A DNA stretch of 64,000 bases from Sulfopaludibacter sp963835555 (GTDB taxonomy: Bacteria; Acidobacteriota; Terriglobia; Bryobacterales; Bryobacteraceae): assembly GCA_963835555.1 (NCBI GenBank), contig CAWIGC010000026.1:1-64000 (forward strand), in the 5' to 3' direction. The notes beneath the pieces are model-generated. The model did not search any database. It was given only the letters and a program-made list of their open reading frames with translations, and was not told the origin of the DNA. This document shows, piece after piece, positions 27,244-35,723 of the stretch. The first letter of the stretch is position 1. The number at the start of each line of letters is the position of its first letter. Made by a program: the position numbers and the translations under genes.

Positions 27244-29847
27244 ATGCGTGAATGGTGGAGCAGATTCCGCGCCTGGGCCGCGGGACGGCCCGGCCTGGCA
27301 GACGATCTTGCCGAAGAACTCCAGAGCCACCTCGCCATGCAAGCGGAGAACACGTCGCCCGAGCAGGCGCGCCGGGAGTTCGGCAACGTCACCCTGATCG
27401 CCGAGCGCGCCCGCGACGCCTGGGGCTTTCCCTCGTTCGAAAGCCTGTGGAAGGATGTCCGCTACGGTCTGCGCGCCATGCGCCGCGCGCCCGCCTTCTC
27501 GCTCGTCGTCATCCTCACTTTCGCCCTCGGCGTGGGCGTCAACACCGCGATTTTCAGCGTGGTGCGCCAGGTTTTGCTCAAGCCTCTGCCTTACCCCGAG
27601 TCTGAACGCCTGGTGCGTTTCGGCGAAGGCACAGCCCGCGCCGAGGGCATCAGCGTCACCTGGGTCAACTTCCAAAACTGGCGCGCCGGCAACCACACTT
27701 TCGAGGAGATGGCCGCGTTCCAGTTTACCGGCCGGACGCTGACCGGCCGCGGCGAACCGGTAACCACTACGGGTCTCACTGTCACCGCGCCCTATTTCGC
27801 CCTGCTCGGTATGCACCCGCTGCTGGGCCGCCTGTTCGACAACGCCGATGACAAGCCCGGCGCCGCTCCCGTCATTGTTTTGAACCATCGCTTCTGGCAG
27901 AGCCAACTGGGTGGCGACCCGCACATTGTCGGCGCCACTCTCACGCTCAACGGCAATCCATTCGAGGTGGCCGGCGTGGCCGCGCCGCTGTGGGAACCCT
28001 GGACCGTGGATTACTACCTGCCTCTCGGGCGCATCGCCGGCAATACCGTGGATCGCCGCCAGCACGGGTCCATGCGCATATTGGGGCGGCTGAAGCCAGG
28101 AGTCTCGCTCACCGCCGCGACTGCCGATCTCGATGCCATCATGCGCCACCTTGCCGAAATCGATCCCGGCCCGGAAAACGACCATCACAGCTCCGGCGCA
28201 TTTTGGGCCAGTGACAACACCGGCGACATCCGCGGGACCCTGCTGGTTCTGATGGGCGCGGCCGTTCTGATTCTGCTGATTGCCTGCGCCAATGTGGCCA
28301 GCCTGCTGCTGGCCCGCAATACCGCGCGTACCGGCGAACTGGCCGTCCGCAAGGCCATCGGCGCCGGAAGTCTTCGCCTGGTGCGCCAGTTGCTCACCGA
28401 AAATATCCTGATTGCCGCCGCGGGTGGACTGGCCGGCATTGTATTCGCGCGCTACGCTCTCCGCCTGCTCGTCGCCCTCGCGCCGCACCAAATTCCGCGC
28501 CTCGCGGAGACCACCATCGATCTTCCGGTGCTCGCCGTCGCCTGCGGGATCACCTTGCTCGCCGGTGTCCTCGCGGGCCTGGCGCCAGTCTTGATGGTGG
28601 GACGCATCGACCTGACCAGCGCGCTCAAGGAAGGCTCGCGAGCGGCCGGCTCAGGCAAGCAGAGGCAGGCCTTGCGCAACCTGCTGGTGGTCGCTGAAGT
28701 GGCCCTCACCTTCGTGCTGGCCTTCGGCTCCGGACTGCTGATGCGGAGCCTGATCGCCGCGCAGCAGAGCAACCCCGGTTTCGATCCGCAGGCCGTTTGG
28801 AAATTCGGCCTGCAATTGCCCGGGCGGAGTTACCGGACGCAGGCGGCAGTCAACGAATTCTATGACGGCTTGCTGGCCGGTCTGCACCGCGTTCCCGGAA
28901 TCGTGGACGCCAGCGCCGTATACAGCCCACCCGGCGCGGGCGACAACGGCGACTGGTTCTATTCCATTGCCGGCCGCCCCGCGCCCACGCAGAATGACAT
29001 GCCCCTCTCGCTCTTCAACATCGCCGAACCTGGCTACTTCCGCATGATGCGCATCCCCATCCGCCAGGGGCGTGAATTCGCTGAAACCGACCGCGCCTCG
29101 GGGGCGAAAATCGCCATCGTCAACGAAACCTTTGCGCGTCAATGGTGGCCCAATGAACCGGCCGTGGGCCATCAGATCAAAGTCGGCGGACCGTACCAGA
29201 AGGGCGACCTGCTGGAGATCGTCGGAGTGGCCGGAGACGTCAAACAGTTCGGTCTGGATTCGCAGCCCATGCCCGAGATCTATCAGCCGTCCGCGCAAAA
29301 GAACAGCAGCGCCATGACCATTCTCATCCGCGCCTCCGCGAATCCCGCCACGCTGGCCCCGTCCATCCGCCGCCTGGTCTCTGGCCGCGACAGCGACCTG
29401 CCGCTGTTGCAGCCCGGCACCATGGAAGAGGCGCTGGGCGCGGGCCTCGCGCGCCGCCGCTTCAGCACGCTGCTGCTCACCCTGTTTGCCGCCCTCGCCA
29501 TGCTGCTGGCCGCCGTCGGTATCTACGGCCTGCTCAGCTATTGGGTATCCAGCCGCGAGCCGGAAATCGCCATCCGGCTGGCCCTCGGGGCGCGCCCGTT
29601 CACCATCCTGCGGTGGACCAGTCTGCACGCCGTGCGCCTCGCACTGGTGGGCCTTGCATTTGGCCTCCCCGGTGGATGGGTCGCGGCGCGTGGCCTCTCC
29701 GATCTGGTCTTCGGGATTCGGCCGCGCAGCCCCGCCACCATGGCCGCCGCCGCCCTGGCCGTCATGCTGCTTGCCCTGGGCGCCGCGGCAATCCCGTCGT
29801 GGCGCGCCGCCCGGATCGACGCCGCCCGCCGCCTGCATTCGGCGTGA
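27244..29847 (+). CDS. ABC transporter permease, acidobacterial orphan MacB/FtsX type (ADOP)
   Basis: 867 residues from ATG 27244, two bases after the PadR stop. An N-terminal soluble segment (WWSRFRAWAAGRPGLADDLA EELQSHL) precedes VRYGLRAMRRAPAFSLVVIL and the first helix (GVGVNTAIFSVV), then a MacB periplasmic domain and a first FtsX block of three helices (LLVLMGAAVLILLIACANVA). A second MacB/FtsX half follows, ending in GIYGLLSYWVSSREPEIAIR and three more helices. This duplicated arrangement without an adjacent ATPase is the ADOP family described for acidobacteria. It probably works in export or signal-driven extrusion, with control by PadR; substrate unknown. Confidence 0.92.
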   Translation: MREWWSRFRAWAAGRPGLADDLAEELQSHLAMQAENTSPEQARREFGNVTLIAERARDAWGFPSFESLWKDVRYGLRAMRRAPAFSLVVILTFALGVGVNTAIFSVVRQVLLKPLPYPESERLVRFGEGTARAEGISVTWVNFQNWRAGNHTFEEMAAFQFTGRTLTGRGEPVTTTGLTVTAPYFALLGMHPLLGRLFDNADDKPGAAPVIVLNHRFWQSQLGGDPHIVGATLTLNGNPFEVAGVAAPLWEPWTVDYYLPLGRIAGNTVDRRQHGSMRILGRLKPGVSLTAATADLDAIMRHLAEIDPGPENDHHSSGAFWASDNTGDIRGTLLVLMGAAVLILLIACANVASLLLARNTARTGELAVRKAIGAGSLRLVRQLLTENILIAAAGGLAGIVFARYALRLLVALAPHQIPRLAETTIDLPVLAVACGITLLAGVLAGLAPVLMVGRIDLTSALKEGSRAAGSGKQRQALRNLLVVAEVALTFVLAFGSGLLMRSLIAAQQSNPGFDPQAVWKFGLQLPGRSYRTQAAVNEFYDGLLAGLHRVPGIVDASAVYSPPGAGDNGDWFYSIAGRPAPTQNDMPLSLFNIAEPGYFRMMRIPIRQGREFAETDRASGAKIAIVNETFARQWWPNEPAVGHQIKVGGPYQKGDLLEIVGVAGDVKQFGLDSQPMPEIYQPSAQKNSSAMTILIRASANPATLAPSIRRLVSGRDSDLPLLQPGTMEEALGAGLARRRFSTLLLTLFAALAMLLAAVGIYGLLSYWVSSREPEIAIRLALGARPFTILRWTSLHAVRLALVGLAFGLPGGWVAARGLSDLVFGIRPRSPATMAAAALAVMLLALGAAAIPSWRAARIDAARRLHSA

Positions 29848-29916
29848 GATGACTCTGGTACCCTCGCCGCGCAACTTCCCTGCACCGCGCGGGTTTGGGG
29901 AGGCCGGAGGGAAATC

Positions 29917-31911
29917 ATGAGGACTTGCGCCACGCTCGCATTTCTGAGCGTCATCATGTACGCACAACCCGGCCCCACTACTCTGACCTATATCCCACGC
30001 TCCAGCGTCAAACTGGAACAGGTGATTGGCGATTGCGATTTGCAGGCCCAGGCCCAGCAGATCGTCAAAGGGCAGCCTGTAACCTGCGTGCCCACCGCCA
30101 GCCAGACCATCTCCCGCTTTAACATCGCCGGAAACGGCCAGGGCGGGTCATTCGAAGCCAATGGAAAGATGATCTTCTTCTTTGGCGATACCATCAGCAA
30201 GAATCCCGCCGCGGTGAACTATCATGCCGGGGACCCCATCGCGTGGAGTACCAGCACCGATCCCGAAATGGGACTCCTCTTGAACTTCTACACTCAGAAC
30301 GACGGCACCCCTTTGTTCGTCAAGCCGCCGGGTGTCGCCATGGGCGGCGACGATATCCCCAACTCCGGCATCGACCTCAATGGCCAGATCTATTTCATCT
30401 GCAACACCGGTTCGGATCCCAGTCTGGACAATCCCCAGGGCGGCGACTATGCCCTCCTGGTGCAGTTCAATGAAGGTGCCCAGACCTTTTCTGCCGGCCG
30501 CACCATCTCCCCCGCCGGCGGCAAGTTCATCGGCACCTCCATGCACTCCTCCGGCTCTAACGTCTTCATCTTTGGGGCCGGCCCCTATCGCGCTTCCGAT
30601 ATCTACCTTCAGATGGTTCCCGCGAATTCGTTCGCCACCGGCGCCGGCACGCAGTACTTCGCCGGCCTGGTGCAAGGTCAACCCACTTGGGCGAACTCCG
30701 AAGTCGGCGCCGTCCCGGTGGTGCAGGACAACCCGTTGAACGGGCCGGCGTGGCCGAACGATAACCCCACCGTCGGCAACCTCTCGGTAGTCTATTCCAG
30801 TGCGCTGAACCTGTGGCTCATGACCTATGATGGCGGCCGCCAGACCACCACGCCGTCCAACCGCATCAAGGGCGTCTATTTCACATACGCCCCGCAGCCC
30901 TGGGGACCCTGGGCCGCTCCGCAACTGGTCTTGAATGACACTCGCGATAATGCCTACGGACTGGGCGGCTATGTCCACAATCCGAACGTGCTCCCGGACC
31001 CTCCTGGTGACGGTTTGAACGGTCCCACCATCGGCACGAACGATATCTACACCACGTCCGGAGGCACCTTCGCGCCCCAGTTAATCGAACGCTTCGTCAC
31101 CGTCACCGGTAGTACGTTGAAAATCTACTGGAACGTCTCCACCTGGAACCCCTACGTGATCGTCAGAATGCGGTCGGAGTTCACCATCGGAAGCACTCCG
31201 GCAATTTCGCTGGTCGCCAACGCCGAGGGCGAAGCCCCCACCATCGCACCCAACACCTGGGTCGAAATCAAAGGATCGAACCTCGCTCCGCCGGGCGATT
31301 CCCGCATCTGGCAGGACTCCGACTTCGTCAAAGGCGTCTTGCCCGTTCAGTTGGACGGCGTCAGCGCCACCGTCAACGGCAAGCCCGCCTACGTCTACTA
31401 CATCAGCCCTGCCCAGGTGAATATCCTCACGCCGCCAGACTCACTGAACGGCCCGGTCCAGGTGCAGGTGACCAATGCCGGTGTTACCAGCACTACCTTC
31501 ACCGCCCAGGCGCAATCCCTTGCCCCCTCTTTCTTCGCGTTTAATGGCGGACCTTACGTTGCCGCCACTCACGCCGGCGGCAGCTACCTCGGTCCCCCCA
31601 GCCTCTATCCCGGTGTCACGACTCCCGCCAAACCGGGGGAAACCGTGGTGCTCTATGGCAATGGCTTCGGGCCCACCAGCGTGCCCGTGGTGAGTGGCGC
31701 CGAAACACAGTCGGGCACCCTTTCGCCGTTGCCGGTGATCCAGATCGGCGGCGTGTCGGCGCAAGTCACCTTCGCCGGCCTGGTCGCCGATGGCGAGTTC
31801 CAGTTCAACGTGGTGGTGCCGGCATCCCTGGCCGATGGCGATCAGCCCGTCACCGCCACCTACAACGGGTCCGCTACCCAGGCGGGCACACTCCTTACCG
31901 TGCAACGTTGA
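29917..31911 (+). CDS. Secreted DUF4185-type propeller with TIGR03437 C-terminus
   Basis: 664 residues with a signal peptide (MRTCATLAFLSVIMYAQP). The N-terminal two thirds looks like a DUF4185-type sugar-binding/hydrolase propeller: GQGGSFEANGKMIFFFGDTI, NPNVLPDPPGDGLNG and repeated beta segments. From about residue 420 the TIGR03437-type module of Solibacter follows: EGEAPTIAPNTWVEIKGSNL, the middle VYYISPAQVNILTPPDSLNG, and the end FAGLVADGEFQFNVVVPASL. This module is frequent in secreted proteins of Solibacter and is the best taxonomic hint in the window. Its role is unknown; cell-surface or matrix attachment is inference. It follows the permease by about 70 bases. Confidence 0.82.
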   Translation: MRTCATLAFLSVIMYAQPGPTTLTYIPRSSVKLEQVIGDCDLQAQAQQIVKGQPVTCVPTASQTISRFNIAGNGQGGSFEANGKMIFFFGDTISKNPAAVNYHAGDPIAWSTSTDPEMGLLLNFYTQNDGTPLFVKPPGVAMGGDDIPNSGIDLNGQIYFICNTGSDPSLDNPQGGDYALLVQFNEGAQTFSAGRTISPAGGKFIGTSMHSSGSNVFIFGAGPYRASDIYLQMVPANSFATGAGTQYFAGLVQGQPTWANSEVGAVPVVQDNPLNGPAWPNDNPTVGNLSVVYSSALNLWLMTYDGGRQTTTPSNRIKGVYFTYAPQPWGPWAAPQLVLNDTRDNAYGLGGYVHNPNVLPDPPGDGLNGPTIGTNDIYTTSGGTFAPQLIERFVTVTGSTLKIYWNVSTWNPYVIVRMRSEFTIGSTPAISLVANAEGEAPTIAPNTWVEIKGSNLAPPGDSRIWQDSDFVKGVLPVQLDGVSATVNGKPAYVYYISPAQVNILTPPDSLNGPVQVQVTNAGVTSTTFTAQAQSLAPSFFAFNGGPYVAATHAGGSYLGPPSLYPGVTTPAKPGETVVLYGNGFGPTSVPVVSGAETQSGTLSPLPVIQIGGVSAQVTFAGLVADGEFQFNVVVPASLADGDQPVTATYNGSATQAGTLLTVQR

Positions 31912-31950
31912 TCGACTATCCCCGCTCTCCGTTCGTCATAATGAACAGAG

Positions 31951-33465
31951 ATGGCGATTACGCCGAACGATTCCACCAGCCGGGCCGCCCGGACCATTCG
32001 CGAAATCTTCGAATCCGGAAGACCGCTTACTTACATTCGCAGCGCCGAAGAGCGCCGCGTGGGCAGACTGCTGCGTGCGGTCTCCGCGACGTTGTCCGAT
32101 CCCGCTCCGGTGTGGCAGTGGACCCTCACCGAGGGCATGCGCTGCGAGGGCGCGGCAGTCCAAGCGGGCGCCGAATCCCCTCGCGCCGTGCTGGATTTCA
32201 TTGCCACGCACCCCGGCCCGGCCATTTTTCACCTGAAGGATTTTCACGAACCCCTGCGCGAATCGCCCGAAATCCGGCGGCGTCTGCGCGACATCTACGA
32301 GAGTTGCCGCGACCAGCGCAAGTACGTGGTCATCACCTCGCCGGTGCGCTTCATCCCCGAAGAGATCGAGCGCAGCATCATGTTCCTGGAGTTGCGGCCG
32401 CCCGATATCGTCGAACTGGTGGAACTGGTCCGCGAAGAAGCGCCGCTGGTGGCGCCTGGGAGCCTCGACGGAGTCACGGAAGCAACGTTGGAGCAACTGG
32501 CGCGCGCGCTGCTCGGCCTCACCTTGGATGAGGCCGGGTACGCGTTGCGCCGCGCGCTCTCGGCCGCTCCGCGACTGGGGCCGGACTCCGTTCCGTACCT
32601 GCTGGAAGAGAAGCGCGTGCTGGTGAGCCGCAGCGGCGTGATCGACTATGTCTCCGACGGCACCAACCTGGGCGAGGTCGGCGGACTCGAAGGGCTCAAG
32701 AAGTGGCTGATCGAGCGCCAAAAGCTGTTTCAGATGCGCGATCAACTGACCAACGAGATCGTGCCCAAGGGGCTGCTCATGATGGGCATTCCCGGCTGCG
32801 GCAAAAGCCTCTGCGTGAAGGCCATCGCTTCGTGCTTCCAGCTTCCGCTCTACCGCGTGGACATGATCGAAATCTTTTCCGGCCGCCACGGCAAAGCCGA
32901 GGGCGTGTTCGTGGAAGCCTGCAAGATGATGGAAGAGATGGCGCCCGCGGTGCTCTGGTTCGACGAAATTGAAATGGGCGTCACCAGCGCCGAATCCGGC
33001 GGCGAGCAGGGCCGCATCTTCGCCTTCTTCCTCACCTGGATGCAGGAAAAAACGCGCGGCCTTTTTGTCGCCGCTACCGCCAACCGTATCGACCTGCTGC
33101 CGGCGGAAATGATCCGCAAGGGCCGCTTCGACGAAGTCTTTTTCGTGGATCTGCCGCACGATGACGAGCGCGTCGAAATCTTCCGGATTCACCTGGCGCG
33201 CCGCGGCGTGGACCCCTCGCAATTCAATCTGTCCACGCTGGTAAGTTTCACTGTGGGGTGGACCGGCGCGGAGATCGAACAGTGCGTGGTCTCCGCCATG
33301 ACGCAGGCGCGCCTGGCGGATCGCGACGTGACCGAAGACGACCTGGTGAAGGTCTCCGTAAAAATCGTGCCGCTCTCCCGCACCATGAAAGAGCAGATCA
33401 ACCACATTCGCAGTTGGGCCTTCGAGCGCGCCGTACGGGCTTCGCCGAATCCCACCGGAAGATAA
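31951..33465 (+). CDS. AAA+ ATPase, Ycf46-like
   Basis: 504 residues. The first half is a degenerate domain (FESGRPLTYIRSAEERRVGR, ... IFHLKDFHEPLRESPEIRRR) like that of Ycf46-type ATPases. The AAA core has Walker A MGIPGCGKSLCVK, Walker B VLWFDEIEMGV, sensor 1 FVAATANRIDLLPAEMIRKGRFDEVF with arginine fingers, and the AAA lid GWTGAEIEQCVVSAM. It is a soluble ATPase of poorly known role. A CATAAT at 31937-31942 lies eight bases before ATG 31951, so the leader is short. Confidence 0.88.
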   Translation: MAITPNDSTSRAARTIREIFESGRPLTYIRSAEERRVGRLLRAVSATLSDPAPVWQWTLTEGMRCEGAAVQAGAESPRAVLDFIATHPGPAIFHLKDFHEPLRESPEIRRRLRDIYESCRDQRKYVVITSPVRFIPEEIERSIMFLELRPPDIVELVELVREEAPLVAPGSLDGVTEATLEQLARALLGLTLDEAGYALRRALSAAPRLGPDSVPYLLEEKRVLVSRSGVIDYVSDGTNLGEVGGLEGLKKWLIERQKLFQMRDQLTNEIVPKGLLMMGIPGCGKSLCVKAIASCFQLPLYRVDMIEIFSGRHGKAEGVFVEACKMMEEMAPAVLWFDEIEMGVTSAESGGEQGRIFAFFLTWMQEKTRGLFVAATANRIDLLPAEMIRKGRFDEVFFVDLPHDDERVEIFRIHLARRGVDPSQFNLSTLVSFTVGWTGAEIEQCVVSAMTQARLADRDVTEDDLVKVSVKIVPLSRTMKEQINHIRSWAFERAVRASPNPTGR

Positions 33466-33468
33466 GCC

Positions 33469-34218
33469 TCAGCGGCGCGGCGAGCGATACGCCCGCGCCT
33501 GCCCGCCGCTATCGAGCAACTGCAGGCTCGACACGGCCAGGATGGTGAACATCAGAACAATGTAGAGGCTGTGTGCCAGCACCGCGAGAAATGCCAGGAC
33601 TCCGGCGACGACGGCCGAAAGGAGCAGCGCTTTGCGCGCGCCGCCGGCCGGGTCGGCCTGTTCGAAGATGGCTCGCGCGGCGTGCCCGCCGTCCAGTGGA
33701 TGTACCGGCAGCAGGTTGATCAAGCCCCAGTAGAGGTTGACCCACAACAGATCGTTCATCAGCACGTACCAGAGCGAGTAGGCAGGCGTGCGCGGCAGCA
33801 CGCGCACCACCGGTAGGAACATGTGAAAGCCAATCTGCAGCACAGCGCCTGACCAGAGTGCCGCCAGCAGCGTGGCCCCCGCCACGCAAAACCCGGTAAA
33901 CGGGCCCGCTACCGCCACCACAAAACGCGGCAGCGTGCGGTGCAGTGCGCGCCGCGGAATCGCCAGGCCGCCCCAGTGATAGAGCACCACCTCCGCGCGT
34001 TCCCGAAACAGAAGAAACGCGTACACGTGGCCCAGTTCGTGCAGCAGGATGGAAACGAAGCAGGTGAGGATCCAGGCCGCCATCGGACCCGGACCCTGCT
34101 CTCCGCCGATGATCAGAATCACCAGCCAGAACCACAGCGTAACCCGCACCGGGACACCGAAGATGCGAAAATGCCACTCGCCGAACCAGTAATCGGGGCT
34201 ATCTACCAGCGTAGTCAC
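33469..34218 (-). CDS. Site-2 protease family (M50) metalloprotease
   Basis: 249 residues with several helices. The zinc motif is HELGH near residue 60 (LTCFVSILLHELGHVYAFLL), and the second motif is NLLPVHPLDGGHAARAI near 170, equivalent to NPxPxxxLDGG, giving the third ligand Asp. It would cut transmembrane substrates within the membrane. It lies 11 bases downstream of the GNAT gene on the same strand. The start at 34218 (MTTLVDSPDYWFGEW) is plausible. Confidence 0.9.
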   Translation of the reverse strand: MTTLVDSPDYWFGEWHFRIFGVPVRVTLWFWLVILIIGGEQGPGPMAAWILTCFVSILLHELGHVYAFLLFRERAEVVLYHWGGLAIPRRALHRTLPRFVVAVAGPFTGFCVAGATLLAALWSGAVLQIGFHMFLPVVRVLPRTPAYSLWYVLMNDLLWVNLYWGLINLLPVHPLDGGHAARAIFEQADPAGGARKALLLSAVVAGVLAFLAVLAHSLYIVLMFTILAVSSLQLLDSGGQARAYRSPRR

Positions 34219-34228
34219 GACCCTCCAA

Positions 34229-34720
34229 TTATAGGAGGTCCGCCAGATTCAGTTCCATGTGCACGTTGGCGCGGGCATACGGCGATGGCGCCACGCGTTC
34301 CGGCGGAACGTGTCGAAAGCCCAGCGATTCGTACAGGTGGATCGCCGTAGCCAGCTTACTGTTGGTCTCCAGGAAAAGCCGGCGCGCGCCCCAGGTGCGG
34401 GCGCTCTCGATGGTGGCTGCCAGAAGGCGGCGCCCAATGCCCGCACCCTGGCAGGATTCGGTCACCGCCATTTTGGCGACTTCGAATTCTCCCGGCGCCA
34501 TGGCCAGCAGCGCGCAGCATCCAACCGGCCGGCCGTTTTGTACGGCCAGGAAGATCCGGCCGCCCTTAGCCAGAATGCTCGCCCGCGGATCGGCCAGGGA
34601 AGCTATGTCCTTCGGCTCGAGCGCAAAATAGCGGGTGATCCATTCCTCATTGAGTTCGCGGAAGGCGCTTTCGTCTCCGGGCTTGAACTCACGAATTTCC
34701 AGTTCCCTCTCCGGTGCCAT
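34229..34720 (-). CDS. GNAT-family N-acetyltransferase
   Basis: 163 residues. GNAT fold: IREFKPGDESAFRELNEEWI at the start, GCCALLAMAPGEFEVAKMAV as beta4 and the acetyl-CoA loop CQGAGIGRRLL, then LETNSKLATAIHLYESLGFRHV. It transfers an acetyl group to an unknown amine. It is divergent from the LysR gene (71 bases between) and co-directional with the M50 protease. Confidence 0.92.
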   Translation of the reverse strand: MAPERELEIREFKPGDESAFRELNEEWITRYFALEPKDIASLADPRASILAKGGRIFLAVQNGRPVGCCALLAMAPGEFEVAKMAVTESCQGAGIGRRLLAATIESARTWGARRLFLETNSKLATAIHLYESLGFRHVPPERVAPSPYARANVHMELNLADLL

Positions 34721-34752
34721 ATCCTCAAACTACTCTCTCCGGCCGCCAGATG

Positions 34753-34793
34753 TCCAATAGCTGGAATATGCTGATTAAGACGATTGGAATATG
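34753..34793. promoter_or_regulatory. LysR/GNAT divergent region with symmetric and repeated motifs
   Basis: TCCAAT (34753-34758) and ATTGGA (34783-34788) form an inverted repeat with 24 bases between. TGGAATATG occurs twice, at 34762-34770 and 34785-34793, the second overlapping the start of the LysR gene. LysR proteins usually bind such sites between divergent genes; binding here is inferred. Confidence 0.4.
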
Positions 34794-35684
34794 AATCAGG
34801 AGATCGAACTGCGCCACCTTCGGTACTTCCTCGCCGTAGCGGACACGCTGCACTTCAGCAAGGCCGCGGAGCGCCTGGGCATCGCCCAACCACCGTTGAG
34901 CCAGCAGATCAAGCGGCTCGAGCAAATCCTCGGCCACCGCCTGTTCGATCGCTCCACCCGCGGCGTGAAACTTACCCTGGCCGGCCAACTGCTCGCCGAA
35001 CGTGCGCGCAGCACCCTGGAAAAGATTCAGGACGACCTGGCGCAGGTGCGTCGCCTGGGACGCGGTGAAGAAGGCACGTTGACCGTGGGCTTCAGCGGCT
35101 CGGTGGCCTTCACCGATTTGCCCGCGGCCATCGAAGCCTACCGGCGCCGGTATCCGAAGGTGGAACTGCGTTTGCGCGAGCTGGCCACTGCCGCGCAGAT
35201 TGCGGCTCTGCTGGACGGCACACTCGACCTGGCGTTTCTGCGCGACGGCGATCCCACCGAAGGCATTCAGATCGGCACTCTGCTCCGGGAGCGTTACGTC
35301 GCCGTGCTGCCGGAGTCGCACCCGCTGGCCCGCCAGCGCGTCTTGCGCGTGCGGGATCTCAGAAAGGAGCCCTTTGTCTTTTTCGCGCGCCGCATGGGTC
35401 CGCTGGCGTTTGACCGCACCGTGGCTTGCTGCGAACGCAGCGGGTTCCGGCCCAATATCGTGCAGGATGCGCCGCAATGGCCCACCCTGGTCCGCCTGGT
35501 GGCCGCCGGACTGGGTGTGTCGCTCGCTCCGGCCTGCCTGGCCAAGGTGGTCATTCCCGGCGCCGTCTATCGTGAAGTGCACGCCGCCTGCCGCACTACG
35601 ATTGACCTGGGCATCAAGAACGGATCGGACAAGATCCTGGCCAACAACTTCATCCAGATCGCCCGGGAGTATCTGGCGGGGTAG
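34791..35684 (+). CDS. LysR-family transcriptional regulator
   Basis: 297 residues. The N-terminal helix-turn-helix is seen as LRHLRYFLAVADTLHFSKAA ERLGIAQPPLSQQIKRLEQIL, and the periplasmic-binding-like effector domain follows (LTVGFSGSVAFTDLPAAIEA). It probably regulates the divergent GNAT-protease unit and itself. The ligand is unknown. The start is ATG 34791. Confidence 0.95.
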   Translation: MNQEIELRHLRYFLAVADTLHFSKAAERLGIAQPPLSQQIKRLEQILGHRLFDRSTRGVKLTLAGQLLAERARSTLEKIQDDLAQVRRLGRGEEGTLTVGFSGSVAFTDLPAAIEAYRRRYPKVELRLRELATAAQIAALLDGTLDLAFLRDGDPTEGIQIGTLLRERYVAVLPESHPLARQRVLRVRDLRKEPFVFFARRMGPLAFDRTVACCERSGFRPNIVQDAPQWPTLVRLVAAGLGVSLAPACLAKVVIPGAVYREVHAACRTTIDLGIKNGSDKILANNFIQIAREYLAG

Positions 35685-35723
35685 AGTGTTTTGCTCCGCG
35701 TCTCCGCGCCTCCGCGATGAGTT

